Assembly (NCBI GenBank): GCA_024195585.1 | Contig: SWBL01000038.1 | Span: forward strand, 124,001-188,000 | DNA from: Aureobasidium sp. EXF-3400 | Lineage: Eukaryota; Ascomycota; Dothideomycetes; Dothideales; Saccotheciaceae | Length of the DNA stretch: 64,000 nucleotides | Direction: 5' to 3' | Shown here: positions 32,655 through 42,855 of the stretch, piece by piece | Position numbering within the stretch: the stretch's first letter is position 1 | Layout: each line of letters opens with the position of its first letter | Translations under genes and position numbers: made by a program | Notes under the pieces: generated by a model | What the model was told of the DNA's origin: nothing | The model's input: only the letters and a program-made list of their open reading frames with translations | The model's database searches: none

Positions 32655-34491
32655 TCAGGATGTCTTTTTGATGATACGTCGTAAGCGATTCCTTTGTGCA
32701 GTCGTCTTGAATGCTTGTTGAGTTCGCATCTTTGGCGGGACAGGTCTGTACTGCAAGGAGCAGGTGAACTCTTGGGTTTGAGATCCCGGTGAAGACCTAG
32801 CGTGAGAACCTGAACCATAGTGAAGGACAAAAATTTTCGTGTAGCCTTGAGCGGTTTTCACAGACTCAATTAGACCCCTGAGGAGATCAATCAAGCCCTG
32901 GAAAGTATCCGGGTCATCATGATACTGTTCGTACAGGTCGATAGTGTCTAGAACAAGACACGATCGTCGCCGTGGCAACGACACCAGCAGCTGTCCCAGT
33001 AAGTGCATCCACTCTTCTGGTCGATGATCTGTACAATACTGGACAGTCTGGAGTCCCTCGGAGGATCGCGATAGGAAGTCTGGATTTCTGTTCATCACTT
33101 GATGAATTATTGCTTTTATCCAGGTTACGAGCAGGATCGAATGATCGGTGGGGTTTCTGAATGTAGCTTTGGGAAGTATGAAGAATGTTGGCCATATAGA
33201 TGACTGCAATGCGCGTATAGTGTCAACGAGTATTGTCTTTGCCATGATCTTGAAGCGTATCGCAACTCGGACTATGAGCAATGAGGACGCTTGTTCGTCG
33301 AACCATCGCTCAATGCAACGACGTAGATGATCTCCATTCTGTAGGGAATCATGCACATTACTGTTGCGTTTCAGGACGAGCTGCATCTGGAGTAGATTCT
33401 GGTCGGGATCTAGATTGGGTCGAAGGTCCTCTAGTATGGCCCTGACCTGAAGATCGCGGATGCCCGGAGCTACCTGATCCATATCGTTTCGCAGTGTGAG
33501 TGAAATGTCTCGATGGTCTATCTTTGTAGTCAGCAAGAGTAACCAAGGCTTGGATTGGCTTTACAAACTAAGGTTCACTTGGAGTTGGTGTTGCAACAAC
33601 TTGAACATCTCGTCCAACTTGCTCTGCAGACCGGAAACGACGACTTCAACACCATCGAGCTTAGTTCCTTGTTTGCTCAACCCATCATGGACGACTCTGA
33701 GTTCAGCCCACGAAGCTCGTTCGGCATGATTATTGACTTTTGCGACACAGTCACGAATTCTTTCGAGGGAGTCTTTGTATTTGAGCTCCCATGGATTTGC
33801 GATCGCAGACAACATGCGTCTGATGGGATTCTTAGTATACCATTGGACAGCTTTGCTCAGAAAGCGCATGATTTCGAGGTACAGCTGCGATATCGTGGCT
33901 TCGATAGTGGTAGTGCCATAGATCAAAGCACTACAAGTAGCAACATTCAAAGCATCACCAATCTCAACGAAAGCTTGCGCGAATTTTTGCAATAACTCGC
34001 CATACTCGATGATGCCCTGTCTTGTGTGAGCCGACCTACTCTTACACGCACTGGTTGGATGCAGCCTTACCATCAATACAAATTTTATCGCACCCCAGGC
34101 CAGGGACACGTACTCAGGGTGATGCTGCGCGAAGGTATCCAAGACACCGCCGTAATAGATGATTCTCGAGGATATCTCATTGAGTTTTCCAGATATCTTG
34201 CACCACCTGGAATCTGATGGGATCGCTTTTGCGCGAGCTTGCCCGACGACTGAGAGAATACCGTCCATCGTAGTTTGACCATTGAGCCAGGCGACATCGC
34301 CATTGTTTCCGAGCTCCTGTTTGAATTGTTTTAATGCTTCATCGTACGCCGTTTGTGCTATATCAACCGAACTGCCAGAACACGATCATGAGCTAAGTTG
34401 CAAACACCGAGCGGCGAGCGATGCATCCTCACCTACTATCAGACTGCGGTTCGTACAGAGCGACGATAGCATCCCGAGGCGTAGGCGGCAT
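32655..34491 (-). CDS. DUF7708 STAND-like protein lacking a P-loop
   Basis: Four exons, 34491-34433, 34371-34071, 34016-33579 and 33521-32655, total 1665 nt and 554 residues. The N-terminus has the typical DUF7708 layout: TAYDEALKQFKQELG, a linker, SSRIIYYGGVLDTFAQHHPE and YVSLAWGAIKFVLM, then paired helices. A coiled segment (LDGVEVVVSGLQSKLDEMFK) leads to a C-terminal half. Here fungal relatives usually carry a NACHT-type NTPase. The expected Gly-Lys-Ser/Thr P-loop is absent: the equivalent strand reads WPTFFILPKATFRNPTDHS. A Walker-B-like strand remains (RRRSCLVLDTIDLYEQY, about residue 450). It ends soon after, without repeats. The protein may be a non-hydrolysing STAND relative or a truncated one. 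Confidence 0.75.
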
Positions 34492-34988
34492 CTTGGCCTG
34501 CGGTCTAAAGACGCACTTCGTTATCGATTGCAAGAAAAGCACACGAGAATGTCAGGTGTGACGTGGTTCGAACGGTGGTTATATGTACTATGAATATGGT
34601 GGCTGAGGGGTAGCAGCGAGGCTGTGCCTGCCCGCATGTCGCGCGTGATGCACCCTGCATACAAGGCTCTCTCAAATTCCTGGCAATCTTTCCGCGCGTT
34701 CACAGTTTCTCTGCACCATCCTCACTCTGATCCAAAGTCTTCCTTGTATACTTGTGCCAAAAGGCATGTTATATGTTGAGCCTCAACCCTAAGACAAGTG
34801 CTGACAGACTGGCGTGCAGAATTCGGATTCTTACAATACGGCACCAATCGGCACACTGCGAGAGCCACCGATCGCTTTTATTCCGCAACGCAGACTGCAA
34901 AAAGAACAAAAACGCAATCAGCAAGGATTCGCTAGGACAGGAGATTGGATGGGTTTTTCTGTTTGCACGACCTTGCTTCATCATCGAG
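34492..34988. promoter_or_regulatory. divergent promoter interval
   Basis: Separates the divergent DUF7708 gene (minus) and the ankyrin gene (plus). The ankyrin frame stays open upstream to an ATG at 34773, so part of this interval could be coding if that start is used. No clear promoter motif is visible. Confidence 0.35.
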
Positions 34989-36005
34989 ATGTCTCGCACA
35001 ATGAAAAGGGCCCAACTCTCTACAAGCGTGGATTATACAATCTCAGATGATCATACTAGCGCAAGAGGAGGTGCGAAGAAGCTGCGATTATGCGCTCTCG
35101 AACACACAGTGGGATGCGTACCTCCTCAGAGCTCGATACAAGTTATGCACGATCAACAGCTTGTTCAGAAGATTGTGGACACACAAGCCGTGTTCCCGTG
35201 GCTCTTAGAGAACGGCGAAACTGAAAAGCTTGAGACTCTTTCCCAGCCTCAACGGATTATCGAGCGTCAGCGCTTACTCCATGCCTTGTCTCCTCAGCAG
35301 CGAGAGCAATACAAGCGTCAGGGTATGGACCCTGTCGTCAATCAGCCCGGAGAAATTCTTCTTACGAGCGGGACAAGTGTTGATGCTAAGGACGAAACAC
35401 ATGCCATGTCGCTCCATCTAGCTATAGAAGGAGGTTATAAGGAGATCGTACCACTACTTCTCGACCGTGGTGCCGATGTTAATGCTAAGGATGAGAATGG
35501 TTATGCGCCGCTTCACACAGTCTCAGCTCGAGGCAACAAAGAGATCGCACAACTACTTCTCGACCGTGGTGCCGATGTTAATGCTAAGGATGAGACACAT
35601 CGTACGCCGCTCTATGTGGCCTCAGTTGGAGGCTATAAAGATATCGTACAACTGCTTCTCGACCGCGGTGCCGATGTCAATGCTAAGAGTGAGACATTTT
35701 ACACGCCGCTCTATGAAGCCTCAGCTGGAGGCTATAAAGAGATCGTGCAACTGCTTCTCGACAGCGGTGCCGATGTTAATGCTAAGGATAAGAAACATCA
35801 TAATACACCACTCCAGGTAGCCTCATATGCAGGCCACAAAGAGATCGTACAACTGCTTCTTGCCTACGGTGCCGACAACAATGTTGGTTCTCAAGAAAGA
35901 GTCGTGGACTTTCCCCGAAGCCACAGCGGCGAACCGAGGAGTGGCATCCATGGCAGCAGACGCGGTCACACAAGGACGACCTTCTCAATCGACCATACGG
36001 CGTGA
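34989..36005 (+). CDS. ankyrin-repeat protein, C-terminus frameshifted
   Basis: ATG 34989 (MSRTMKRAQL) opens a 338-residue frame; an in-frame ATG at 34773 is possible. Residues about 45-125 are helical (VFPWLLENGETEKLETLS, RLLHALSPQQREQYKRQGMD). Five ankyrin repeats follow with the consensus DRGADVNAKDE followed by THRTPLYVASVGGYK. They are almost identical at DNA level with a period of 99 nt (one of 102). After YGADNNVGSQE the frame leaves the repeat pattern and ends in a Ser/Arg-rich tail at 36005 that looks like out-of-frame sequence. The better coding signal continues in the next frame. This is an ankyrin signalling or targeting protein; the gene is probably broken at its 3' end. Confidence 0.65.
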   Translation: MSRTMKRAQLSTSVDYTISDDHTSARGGAKKLRLCALEHTVGCVPPQSSIQVMHDQQLVQKIVDTQAVFPWLLENGETEKLETLSQPQRIIERQRLLHALSPQQREQYKRQGMDPVVNQPGEILLTSGTSVDAKDETHAMSLHLAIEGGYKEIVPLLLDRGADVNAKDENGYAPLHTVSARGNKEIAQLLLDRGADVNAKDETHRTPLYVASVGGYKDIVQLLLDRGADVNAKSETFYTPLYEASAGGYKEIVQLLLDSGADVNAKDKKHHNTPLQVASYAGHKEIVQLLLAYGADNNVGSQERVVDFPRSHSGEPRSGIHGSRRGHTRTTFSIDHTA

Positions 36006-36374
36006 ATGTGCGATTGAGCTTTCACGTCACCACAATGTCGAAAACCCTGTGCTAGCGCACACTCGAGAGGAATCATGTGTTTGCCGAACATGCCGATCAC
36101 GCTTCCAAAAGGTTGCTTGACCTTGTACGCCACCTGGAGTCGCACACAGACGAGTCTATCTGAATCAGATGTCATTGAAATTGCTGAGCATGGCGGCAAC
36201 ACCTCCAATACGAATCACGAAGATGACGACTCACTGGCAGAGGACGAGCTGAGTTGCAAACGTGCTCACATCGAAGACTTACACGATCCCAACAAGTCAA
36301 TGCCCCGTCAACAATCTTACTCACCACCTGTGACCAGTCACACGCACAAGGGCAAGAATACTTCACGAGGTTGA
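35880..36374 (+). pseudogene. frameshifted zinc-finger tail of the ankyrin gene
   Basis: Coding-like sequence shifts through three frames. First comes SWTFPEATAANRGVASMAAD followed by RRECAIELSRHHNVE and ESCVCRTCRSRFQK. A one-base frame change then gives RLLDLVRHLESHTDES, and finally SESDVIEIAEHGGNTSNTNH with an acidic tail to 36374. Taken across the shift, the spacing Cys-x2-Cys-x12-His-x3-His matches a C2H2 zinc finger. This suggests an original ankyrin plus C2H2 protein with at least two indels. A 39-nt intron at the second shift is possible but would delete the two His. Confidence 0.5.
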
Positions 36375-36964
36375 GGCTGATTTCGACATCAGCGCAGTCC
36401 TGGCGGCAGAACGTCCTACGAAGCAAGAACTATCAGCGAAGTCCATATGAAACGCCCATGCAAGAAGTCATCTTTTCGATTGCATGTGCCTCTTCTCGAT
36501 TGCCTGTGCCTCTTCTCGATTGCCTGTGCCTCTTCAACGTGAGTAGCAAGAAAGATGATCCATAAATTATCAGCAGCCACTAAAAAGTCCTGCAGACATT
36601 TTCATGCGCTCGCAGAGACCAATCATGCCATGCAAGGTTAAAACCGAGATTGCATCTATTTGCAAAGGCGCAAAGTCTGCAGGCAGTCAGTGTTGCATGC
36701 TGAGACGAAGTGCATCGTTATTGATTGCGCATGGCACCGCGGTCATGTTGAACGATTGACGCAACACAGCAGTCCTGGACATTTCAAGGCAGTAGCTCTG
36801 TAGAAAGACATTCTCTGGTAAACCTCCAGCATGACCCTAATCGGCATGGCATAAAATCTCAGTAAATGTCTGCCAAAAGCTCGGCCGACTCGTTACTATT
36901 TTGGTATCAAGTACATCAAATCATTACTCGTGGTACATTCATTACTCGTACACTTTCCGTAACA
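36375..36964. other. intergenic
   Basis: Apart from the 20-bp tandem repeat, no supported feature is visible. This is shared 3' flank of the ankyrin relic and the histidine kinase. Confidence 0.4.
36477..36536. repeat. 20-bp tandem repeat, three copies
   Basis: Unit TCGATTGCCTGTGCCTCTTC starts at 36477, 36497 and 36517. One base differs in the first copy and the last copy is near-complete. It lies in the gap between the ankyrin relic and the histidine kinase 3' end, outside any supported coding frame. Confidence 0.85.
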
Positions 36965-39900
36965 TCATCCAAAAGTCTCCTTGATCGTCCCCAAAAGCCT
37001 CGTCAACTCCTTCAACCTCACCGGTTTCGTAAGGAAAAGATTGATGCCGGACACAAAAGCCTCGTGTTGCGCTTCACTGCTCCCCAACCCAGTCAAAGCA
37101 ATGATAACAACAGGCTTCATCCCCTTCTGCCTTTCAAATGCGCGGATCTGTCTTGAAGCTTCGAAGCCATCCATGACAGGCATGGAGATATCCATCAAGA
37201 CGACTTCAGGTTTATCTGTTTTTGATCCGTCTAGATGTGCGTTTGTGTAGGCTTCCACGGCTTGTTGTCCATCAGATGCTTTATGCATGGCATGGCCATT
37301 TTTCTTCGCGTACGAGACAAGGAGCTGCAGGTTTATAGGGTTATCGTCAACGAGAAGAAGACAAGGTTTAGAAGGTTCCACTGGCAATGCCACTACAGTG
37401 GACATGCTGATAACACTCTGGTTGCGTGTGTGCGGCACTTGTGGTTCCAGCTGTGCCAGACTCGCGGCTGTCAAAGCACCATCTGCAACTTCGGGGAGGG
37501 GAGGTTTTGAAACCATATCAATACCCATATCATCGAGCTGCGAATCTTGTACTCCTGCTTTCTCTTGTGTTGAAGTACTGCTCACGGGTTGATTGATGTC
37601 ATTGGATGGTCGGCGACTTCGGAGACTAAGTCTCCGGGTCATCTCTGTTTCGTTCGGTGACGATGCTCCAGACCATACATGCGATTCGCGCCAGGTATCA
37701 AAGCGTGGAGTCATGGATCCATGAGGTGTGTTGGGAGTCAGTGGGCTGATTGGGACAGATTTCCAGATGTCCTCGTCCTCTGAATGCTCAAGGATACGGT
37801 AGATGATGGAAGCAAGTCGGTTAGGACCACACGGCTGGGCAACGTATTCGACTCTCCCATGAACTAATTGCTCAATCCGAGAACCTTTCAAGATCCGAGC
37901 ACTGATATAATCTTTGCATAACACGATGACTGGCTTATTTCGCAATGAGCCTGTCGATGTCTTGTCGTCTGCGCTCTGCTTGACTCGGGGTGATATCAGC
38001 ATTCTTATGAGGTGCGGCAAATCTTGCTCCGCAACGACGGCGAAGTCTGCCTTGTCGGTGGTTTGCCAAGATGGACCAGACGCGTGCATTCCCATGCTCG
38101 AGCACATCTTGCTGAATGCAACAAGTTGTTGTTGGCGACCTGTGGCGACAGCATTGCCATCGTCTGCCTCAGATGAACCCAAAACATGTACCGAAAGTCC
38201 AGACCAGGCATTGTCTATAGACACGGCTTTTGCTTCATCAATGTCGTTTTTTGGCCTTCGCGTGAGCTTCATGGGCATAGTGACACTGACAACGCTTCCT
38301 TGACCTTTGCTGCTTCGCACATCAACTTTGCCCCGCCAACCTTTAACGATACGCGCCACCATACTCAAACCCAGACCCGTACCTTCAGCCAGATCATCCT
38401 CTTGGCTAAATGCTCTGAAAAGCTTTGTACGTAGAAAGTCTTTGGACATTCCTCTACCAGTGTCTGCCACGGAAAACTGGGCTACAGGTCGGCCAAGCTT
38501 GGTCTTTGGTGGTAGTATCTTCAATGACACGTTGATGGAACCTTCGGTCGTGTATTTGAGGGAATTGTTGACAATGTTGACCAAGACACGTTTCCAAGCT
38601 CCCACAGTAACCTTGCAGTCCCAGGAGATATTGGGATGATTTTCAATATCCATAGAGACGGTCACGTTCCTATCGCTCAGAGTGCGCTGATCCTTTGAAC
38701 AACAGAATGAATACACCGTGGATTCTACGACCTCTTCGGTGAGGACATCGAGTGAGACATCTGCATCAAGGGAAGACGATTCTACGTCGCTGTTCTTGTG
38801 CTCGGCAGAAGATCGAGGCAGATGCTTGGGGTTCGAACGCATTCCCGAGCCAGTGTGTTTAGTAAGGACGTTGATCTTCGAGAACTCAAGTAGATGGTCG
38901 ACGATATCTAGCAGAGTACGTCCACACGTGTCAATTTGTGAAACCATCTCTGCGGTTTCGTGAGCAAGATTATGTTCCTGTAATACTTCAACAGAGCCGA
39001 GGATGCCATGAAGCGGTGATCTCAATTCGTGACTGATTGATGAGATGAAGTCGGACTTTGTTTTGTTCGCAATATCAACATCCAATCGCGCAAGCTTGGC
39101 CATGATGACGTCGCAGAATGCAGTCAGATAGTGCATTTCGCCTTCGTTAGAAAACATGCGCATGGGAGCACAAGACCAGATGAGACAGCCAGCGCGCCAT
39201 TGGTTGCGTTGAGGATCCCAAAGCCCGAGAACCATTAAGCTACGCACACCTGGGAAGGCAGCTGCGAGCTGTTTTCCGGGAGCATGTTTGAGTGACCTCT
39301 TGCGAGCCTTTCGTCCTTGAGGTCCTTCGCTCGTCTTTGAGCTTGAGCGAGCAGTACCACCGTCGGAAGCACTTTGACTTTCGGAAACTTGTTCGTCCAA
39401 GTAGTCATCTCCGTGCTCATTGAAGTTCCAGATCTTGCCACCCCTGAAGCGTCGAAGAACGGAGCGGAGGAATTTAGGAGTCAGTTGTGAGTAAAGGTCA
39501 CGACGACCTTCTGAATCCGGCACGGCTCCAGTACGCGTGGCGTAGGATGCACCAAGGATAGGACATGGTTGTTCATCAGCATCTGAAGCGTGAGAGGCAA
39601 CTTCCTCCCCCTCGCTGGTCTGGTGGCCATCAGTGCCACTAGTTGTAGCATCCGCATCGTTGTCTGGAGTTTTGTCTAAGAAAGAGTTGCTGACAAGATT
39701 TCCAAAGCCACTGACGGATGCGTCCAAGAACAAGACACCATCAGCATCAACAGCTTTGCGAATTAAACCAGAGGCGAACTGCATGACGTCGTTGTCCGAT
39801 TCTTCGGCTGAGTGAATTTTAGGCTCATCGGGCAAATTATCAACAGAAGCTTTATCTTCGCTGATGGCTGACCCTGTGTAGACAGACATGTCTGATACAG

Positions 39901-40948
39901 CTCTATTCTTCGCCAACCAAGGAGGCCTCTGATGACGATAGGGTCTTTCTCTGATATTTGTGATCTGATCGGCAGTACTAAAGGACTGACGGTGTTTGTA
40001 ACCGGAAGGCTGTCTACGCATAGCAGGTCTCTTCGGGGGAGCAGACAAATCGAGATTGTCAACTGACAAGAGAGGGGAGGCAGGTGAGATGTCACGTTGC
40101 AATTTCGAATGGTCTCGACGCGAGCTGGACTCGGTTGCAGTGAAGGCGCCCAGAGCAGCAACCATGTCAGTACCTCGTTGCTGCTCGACTTTTGCTTTAA
40201 TCATGTCGAGATGACTCATGACGGCGACTCCCATCTCCTGCAAGAAATCGATTTCCTTCTTGGGCAGACCTTCGTGAGGCTTGTCGTCCAGAACGCAGAA
40301 AGCACCGATTTTCAGACCCTTCGGAGTTGTGATAGGTACACCAGCATAGAACCTAGCTCTTGGACCGCCGACGACATAGGGACGATTGCAGAAGCGCGTG
40401 TCCTCTGTCAAATTGTTGATGATGTGGATTATATGAGAGTCCGAGCTCTGAGCATTGCTACCGCCGTTACATGGGAGGTTGACCGTGTGCTCACAGACGG
40501 AAAACCCTCGAGGAATCTTTGTTGTGCCCAGCCATAGCGCATCCTCATGATCATCAAAGACGTCGCCATCTTGCAGAGACATGGTGCGGGTGGCTTCGGC
40601 GAGGATGTAGGCGTCGGTGCTGTCGAAGAAGAAGATCATGGCACGACGCATCTTGAGGCGGATGGCAGCAAGTTGGCAGAAGGCGGTCAAGGCCTTGTCG
40701 GACGATTGGATTGGGCGGTGCCTGGCGACGGCTTCGTCTGAGTTGAGGTCTGTCCAGTCCATCTCTCTGGTCGCGAGGGCGCGAATGGGCTCGTAGTAGC
40801 TGTAGAATTCGTGCTCTCTCTTGCATTCGAAGCGGGCGCGCTGCTCGGGCGTCATGTCGCTGACGTTCATGTTCAACAAGTCGTGCATGGTACATCGAGG
40901 CGCGGTGCTCGACGCCGTCGTCGTCGGCCTGGTCATAGGTGCAGACAT
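36965..40948 (-). CDS. GAF-domain hybrid histidine kinase
   Basis: One uninterrupted frame of 1327 residues from ATG 40948. Residues about 90-265 contain a GAF-type sensor (FCQLAAIRLKMRRAMIFFFD, FYAGVPITTPKGLKIGAFCV). A long Ser-rich linker precedes the kinase core. The H-box SSISHELRSPLHGILGSVE has the phospho-acceptor His near 640. The N-box VNIVNNSLKYTTEG and the G-boxes DTGRGM and GTGLGLSMVARIV follow. A C-terminal receiver domain (LLLVDDNPINLQLLVSYAKK, VLMDISMPVMDGFEASRQIR) carries the acceptor Asp near 1253 and Lys in FLTKPVR. This hybrid sensor would feed a phosphorelay through an HPt protein such as Ypd1. No membrane helix is seen, so it is cytosolic; the ligand is unknown. Confidence 0.93.
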   Translation of the reverse strand: MSAPMTRPTTTASSTAPRCTMHDLLNMNVSDMTPEQRARFECKREHEFYSYYEPIRALATREMDWTDLNSDEAVARHRPIQSSDKALTAFCQLAAIRLKMRRAMIFFFDSTDAYILAEATRTMSLQDGDVFDDHEDALWLGTTKIPRGFSVCEHTVNLPCNGGSNAQSSDSHIIHIINNLTEDTRFCNRPYVVGGPRARFYAGVPITTPKGLKIGAFCVLDDKPHEGLPKKEIDFLQEMGVAVMSHLDMIKAKVEQQRGTDMVAALGAFTATESSSRRDHSKLQRDISPASPLLSVDNLDLSAPPKRPAMRRQPSGYKHRQSFSTADQITNIRERPYRHQRPPWLAKNRAVSDMSVYTGSAISEDKASVDNLPDEPKIHSAEESDNDVMQFASGLIRKAVDADGVLFLDASVSGFGNLVSNSFLDKTPDNDADATTSGTDGHQTSEGEEVASHASDADEQPCPILGASYATRTGAVPDSEGRRDLYSQLTPKFLRSVLRRFRGGKIWNFNEHGDDYLDEQVSESQSASDGGTARSSSKTSEGPQGRKARKRSLKHAPGKQLAAAFPGVRSLMVLGLWDPQRNQWRAGCLIWSCAPMRMFSNEGEMHYLTAFCDVIMAKLARLDVDIANKTKSDFISSISHELRSPLHGILGSVEVLQEHNLAHETAEMVSQIDTCGRTLLDIVDHLLEFSKINVLTKHTGSGMRSNPKHLPRSSAEHKNSDVESSSLDADVSLDVLTEEVVESTVYSFCCSKDQRTLSDRNVTVSMDIENHPNISWDCKVTVGAWKRVLVNIVNNSLKYTTEGSINVSLKILPPKTKLGRPVAQFSVADTGRGMSKDFLRTKLFRAFSQEDDLAEGTGLGLSMVARIVKGWRGKVDVRSSKGQGSVVSVTMPMKLTRRPKNDIDEAKAVSIDNAWSGLSVHVLGSSEADDGNAVATGRQQQLVAFSKMCSSMGMHASGPSWQTTDKADFAVVAEQDLPHLIRMLISPRVKQSADDKTSTGSLRNKPVIVLCKDYISARILKGSRIEQLVHGRVEYVAQPCGPNRLASIIYRILEHSEDEDIWKSVPISPLTPNTPHGSMTPRFDTWRESHVWSGASSPNETEMTRRLSLRSRRPSNDINQPVSSTSTQEKAGVQDSQLDDMGIDMVSKPPLPEVADGALTAASLAQLEPQVPHTRNQSVISMSTVVALPVEPSKPCLLLVDDNPINLQLLVSYAKKNGHAMHKASDGQQAVEAYTNAHLDGSKTDKPEVVLMDISMPVMDGFEASRQIRAFERQKGMKPVVIIALTGLGSSEAQHEAFVSGINLFLTKPVRLKELTRLLGTIKETFG

Positions 40949-41562
40949 GGTATCGTCTCTGGCGTGGCTCTCTGCTGGAAGGCTGCAGTTCGCAAGCGTC
41001 TGACGCGACAGCTAGCAGGCGCCAATGGACTGAGCAGCAAAGAGCCGAGACTGAGCAAGGAGACAGAAACTGCAAGAGGCAGAGGTAAGCGCTAAGTTAC
41101 CGCAGGGAATAACAAGTTAAATCCGCAAAACCCGAGAGCGCACGCCAATCGAGTAGCGTCGACTGGTCTTTTGTCGGAACGACCTCCGCGGACTTCATCC
41201 AGCACTCAAACATAGGTACCTATCCAACGACACTTGCATACCTGTCCCGATTCCATAGCATACGTGCTAAGTCTGTTCTTTCTCTACCAAGAGGATTGCA
41301 CCTGCCACGAATGTCCTTCCATTCCTGTGGTGTGTAGAAGAAAATAGTCGAGAGATTGCTCGCGAGTCTATCTATGATTGTAGTAGCTTTAGCCGAGCTA
41401 ACGTTGGACGAGGACGCCAAACCCAACCTTAATTTGCCCTTTCCCTGCTTGTTGCTTTTCTTCAATCGTCTGGTTCAACACGCAGCAACACAGCAGAGAT
41501 ACGAGATTCAATGAGACAATGACTTCTTAAGAGTAGATGAGTCTACGAAATCTCGTAGCATC
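40949..41562. promoter_or_regulatory. histidine kinase upstream region
   Basis: Lies between the kinase start and the 3' end of the FMN dehydrogenase gene. A minus-strand 81-codon ORF (41465-41220, with FFYTPQEWKDIRGRCNPLGR) is present. It has some coding look but no family or second exon, and I leave it uncalled. Confidence 0.4.
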
Positions 41563-42776
41563 TTAACTATACCAATTGTTCGGCGTCCACTTGAAGTACT
41601 GAGGTCCAATGTCCTTGATCGAGCTCAGGCCAAGATGCGCAGCATCGCTAGCAATCTCTGCCTTCAACAATTCAACAGCCTTGGCAACTCCCTCAGTGCC
41701 ATAGACATTGGCATACATGAATGGCCTGCCGAGCCCGACGGCACGAACTCCGAGCGCAAGCATCTTGAGCACGTCACTGCCGTATCTGACACCGCCGTCT
41801 GCGTAGACTTCAATCTGTTGGAAGATCTCGGGTGCCTTTTGGTGTATCTCAAGGGCAACCTCAAAACCGGACGGACTTCCGTCAAGGTTGCGGCCGCCAT
41901 GGTTGGACAAGATGATTGCGGGTGCCTTGTACTTCACTGCCATCTTGGCGTCTTGAACCGTCTGAATGCCCTTAATGACAACAGGCAGTCTTGTGAAGTT
42001 CTGAAGCTTCTGGTAGTATTGCCATGTAAAGGCTGAGTACTCTGCATCTGCCGAGCCTGCCGAGTAACGCTGAGCACGGTGGCGTACACCGGGTCCAGCA
42101 CTGTCAACGGTGAAGACAATTGCGCGAGCGCCAGATTCTTCAATCTCCTTGAAGTGTGCTTTTGTGGCAGTGTCATTGGCGGCATCGAGGTAGACTTGTT
42201 GCCACATGACTTGAGAGCCGTTCGAGGGCCTCGCGGCGGCCAATTCCTTCAAGGGCAAGGAGCTAAAGTCCGAAGGAATGTATAGGATGTCGCCTTGGTA
42301 AGCACCCTCGACGAGTCCGAGCTCCGCTCTGTCATTGGCAAGAGCACCTCGTGCACATGGACTGATGTAGAAAGGTGCGGAAAAGTTGTGACCGAGAATC
42401 GATGTAGTAAAAGTCGACTCGATCTTCGAGATGTCTCTCAGTACACGCGGACGAGCAGTGTAGCGCTGGAAGACCTCCAGATTATTCCGATAGGACCACT
42501 CGCCAGCAGCACCGTTGCGGTAGTAGGTATAAGCACTGGTGTTCATGTAGCGACGAGCTGCCCAGTCAAAATCTGGAAGCGCGACGATATCGTCAAGCGG
42601 TGGCAGAGTGCCGACAGGTGTATCCCCCAGAGCTTCATCGATACTATGAACAATGGTTAGATCATGTTCCTGAAGCATGAACTCGACTAGCTCATTTACC
42701 CAGTATCAGGCTCGTTGAGGAAAGGTCTGGCCGCAAGAGCCAAGCTCGCCAGAGTAGCCAAGATGATGGACTTCAT
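41563..42776 (-). CDS. FMN-dependent alpha-hydroxy acid dehydrogenase, secretory
   Basis: Two exons, 42776-42700 and 42643-41563, with a 56-nt intron, total 1158 nt and 385 residues. Exon 1 encodes a signal peptide (MKSIILATLASLALAARP) and the conserved EPDTG. Exon 2 continues with IDEALGDTPVGTLPPLDDI. The fold is the lactate dehydrogenase/glycolate oxidase barrel: YYRNGAAGEWSYRNNLEVFQ, ILGHNFSAPFYISPCARGAL, VVIKGIQTVQDA, the active-site signature LSNHGGRNLDGSPSG (catalytic His and Arg near 272-275) and phosphate-binding VYADGGVRYGSDVLKMLALG. It would oxidise L-lactate or a similar 2-hydroxy acid using FMN. The cytochrome b2 heme domain is absent. The signal peptide implies a secreted or vacuolar enzyme. 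Confidence 0.9.
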
Positions 42777-42848
42777 GGTGAAAAGCTGAACCCGGAGAAA
42801 CAAAGGTACAAAAACAGATATGTCTAATCAAGGGCAGCTCATGAGCTT

Positions 42849-42855
42849 CTTATAT
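42849..42855 (-). promoter_or_regulatory. putative TATA box of the FMN dehydrogenase gene
   Basis: ATATAAG on the minus strand, about 73-80 nt upstream of ATG 42776. Confidence 0.45.

Noticed and set aside
41220..41465. An 81-codon minus-strand ORF
   Set aside because: Mildly coding-like but without a second exon, family or promoter evidence; left in the intergenic note only.
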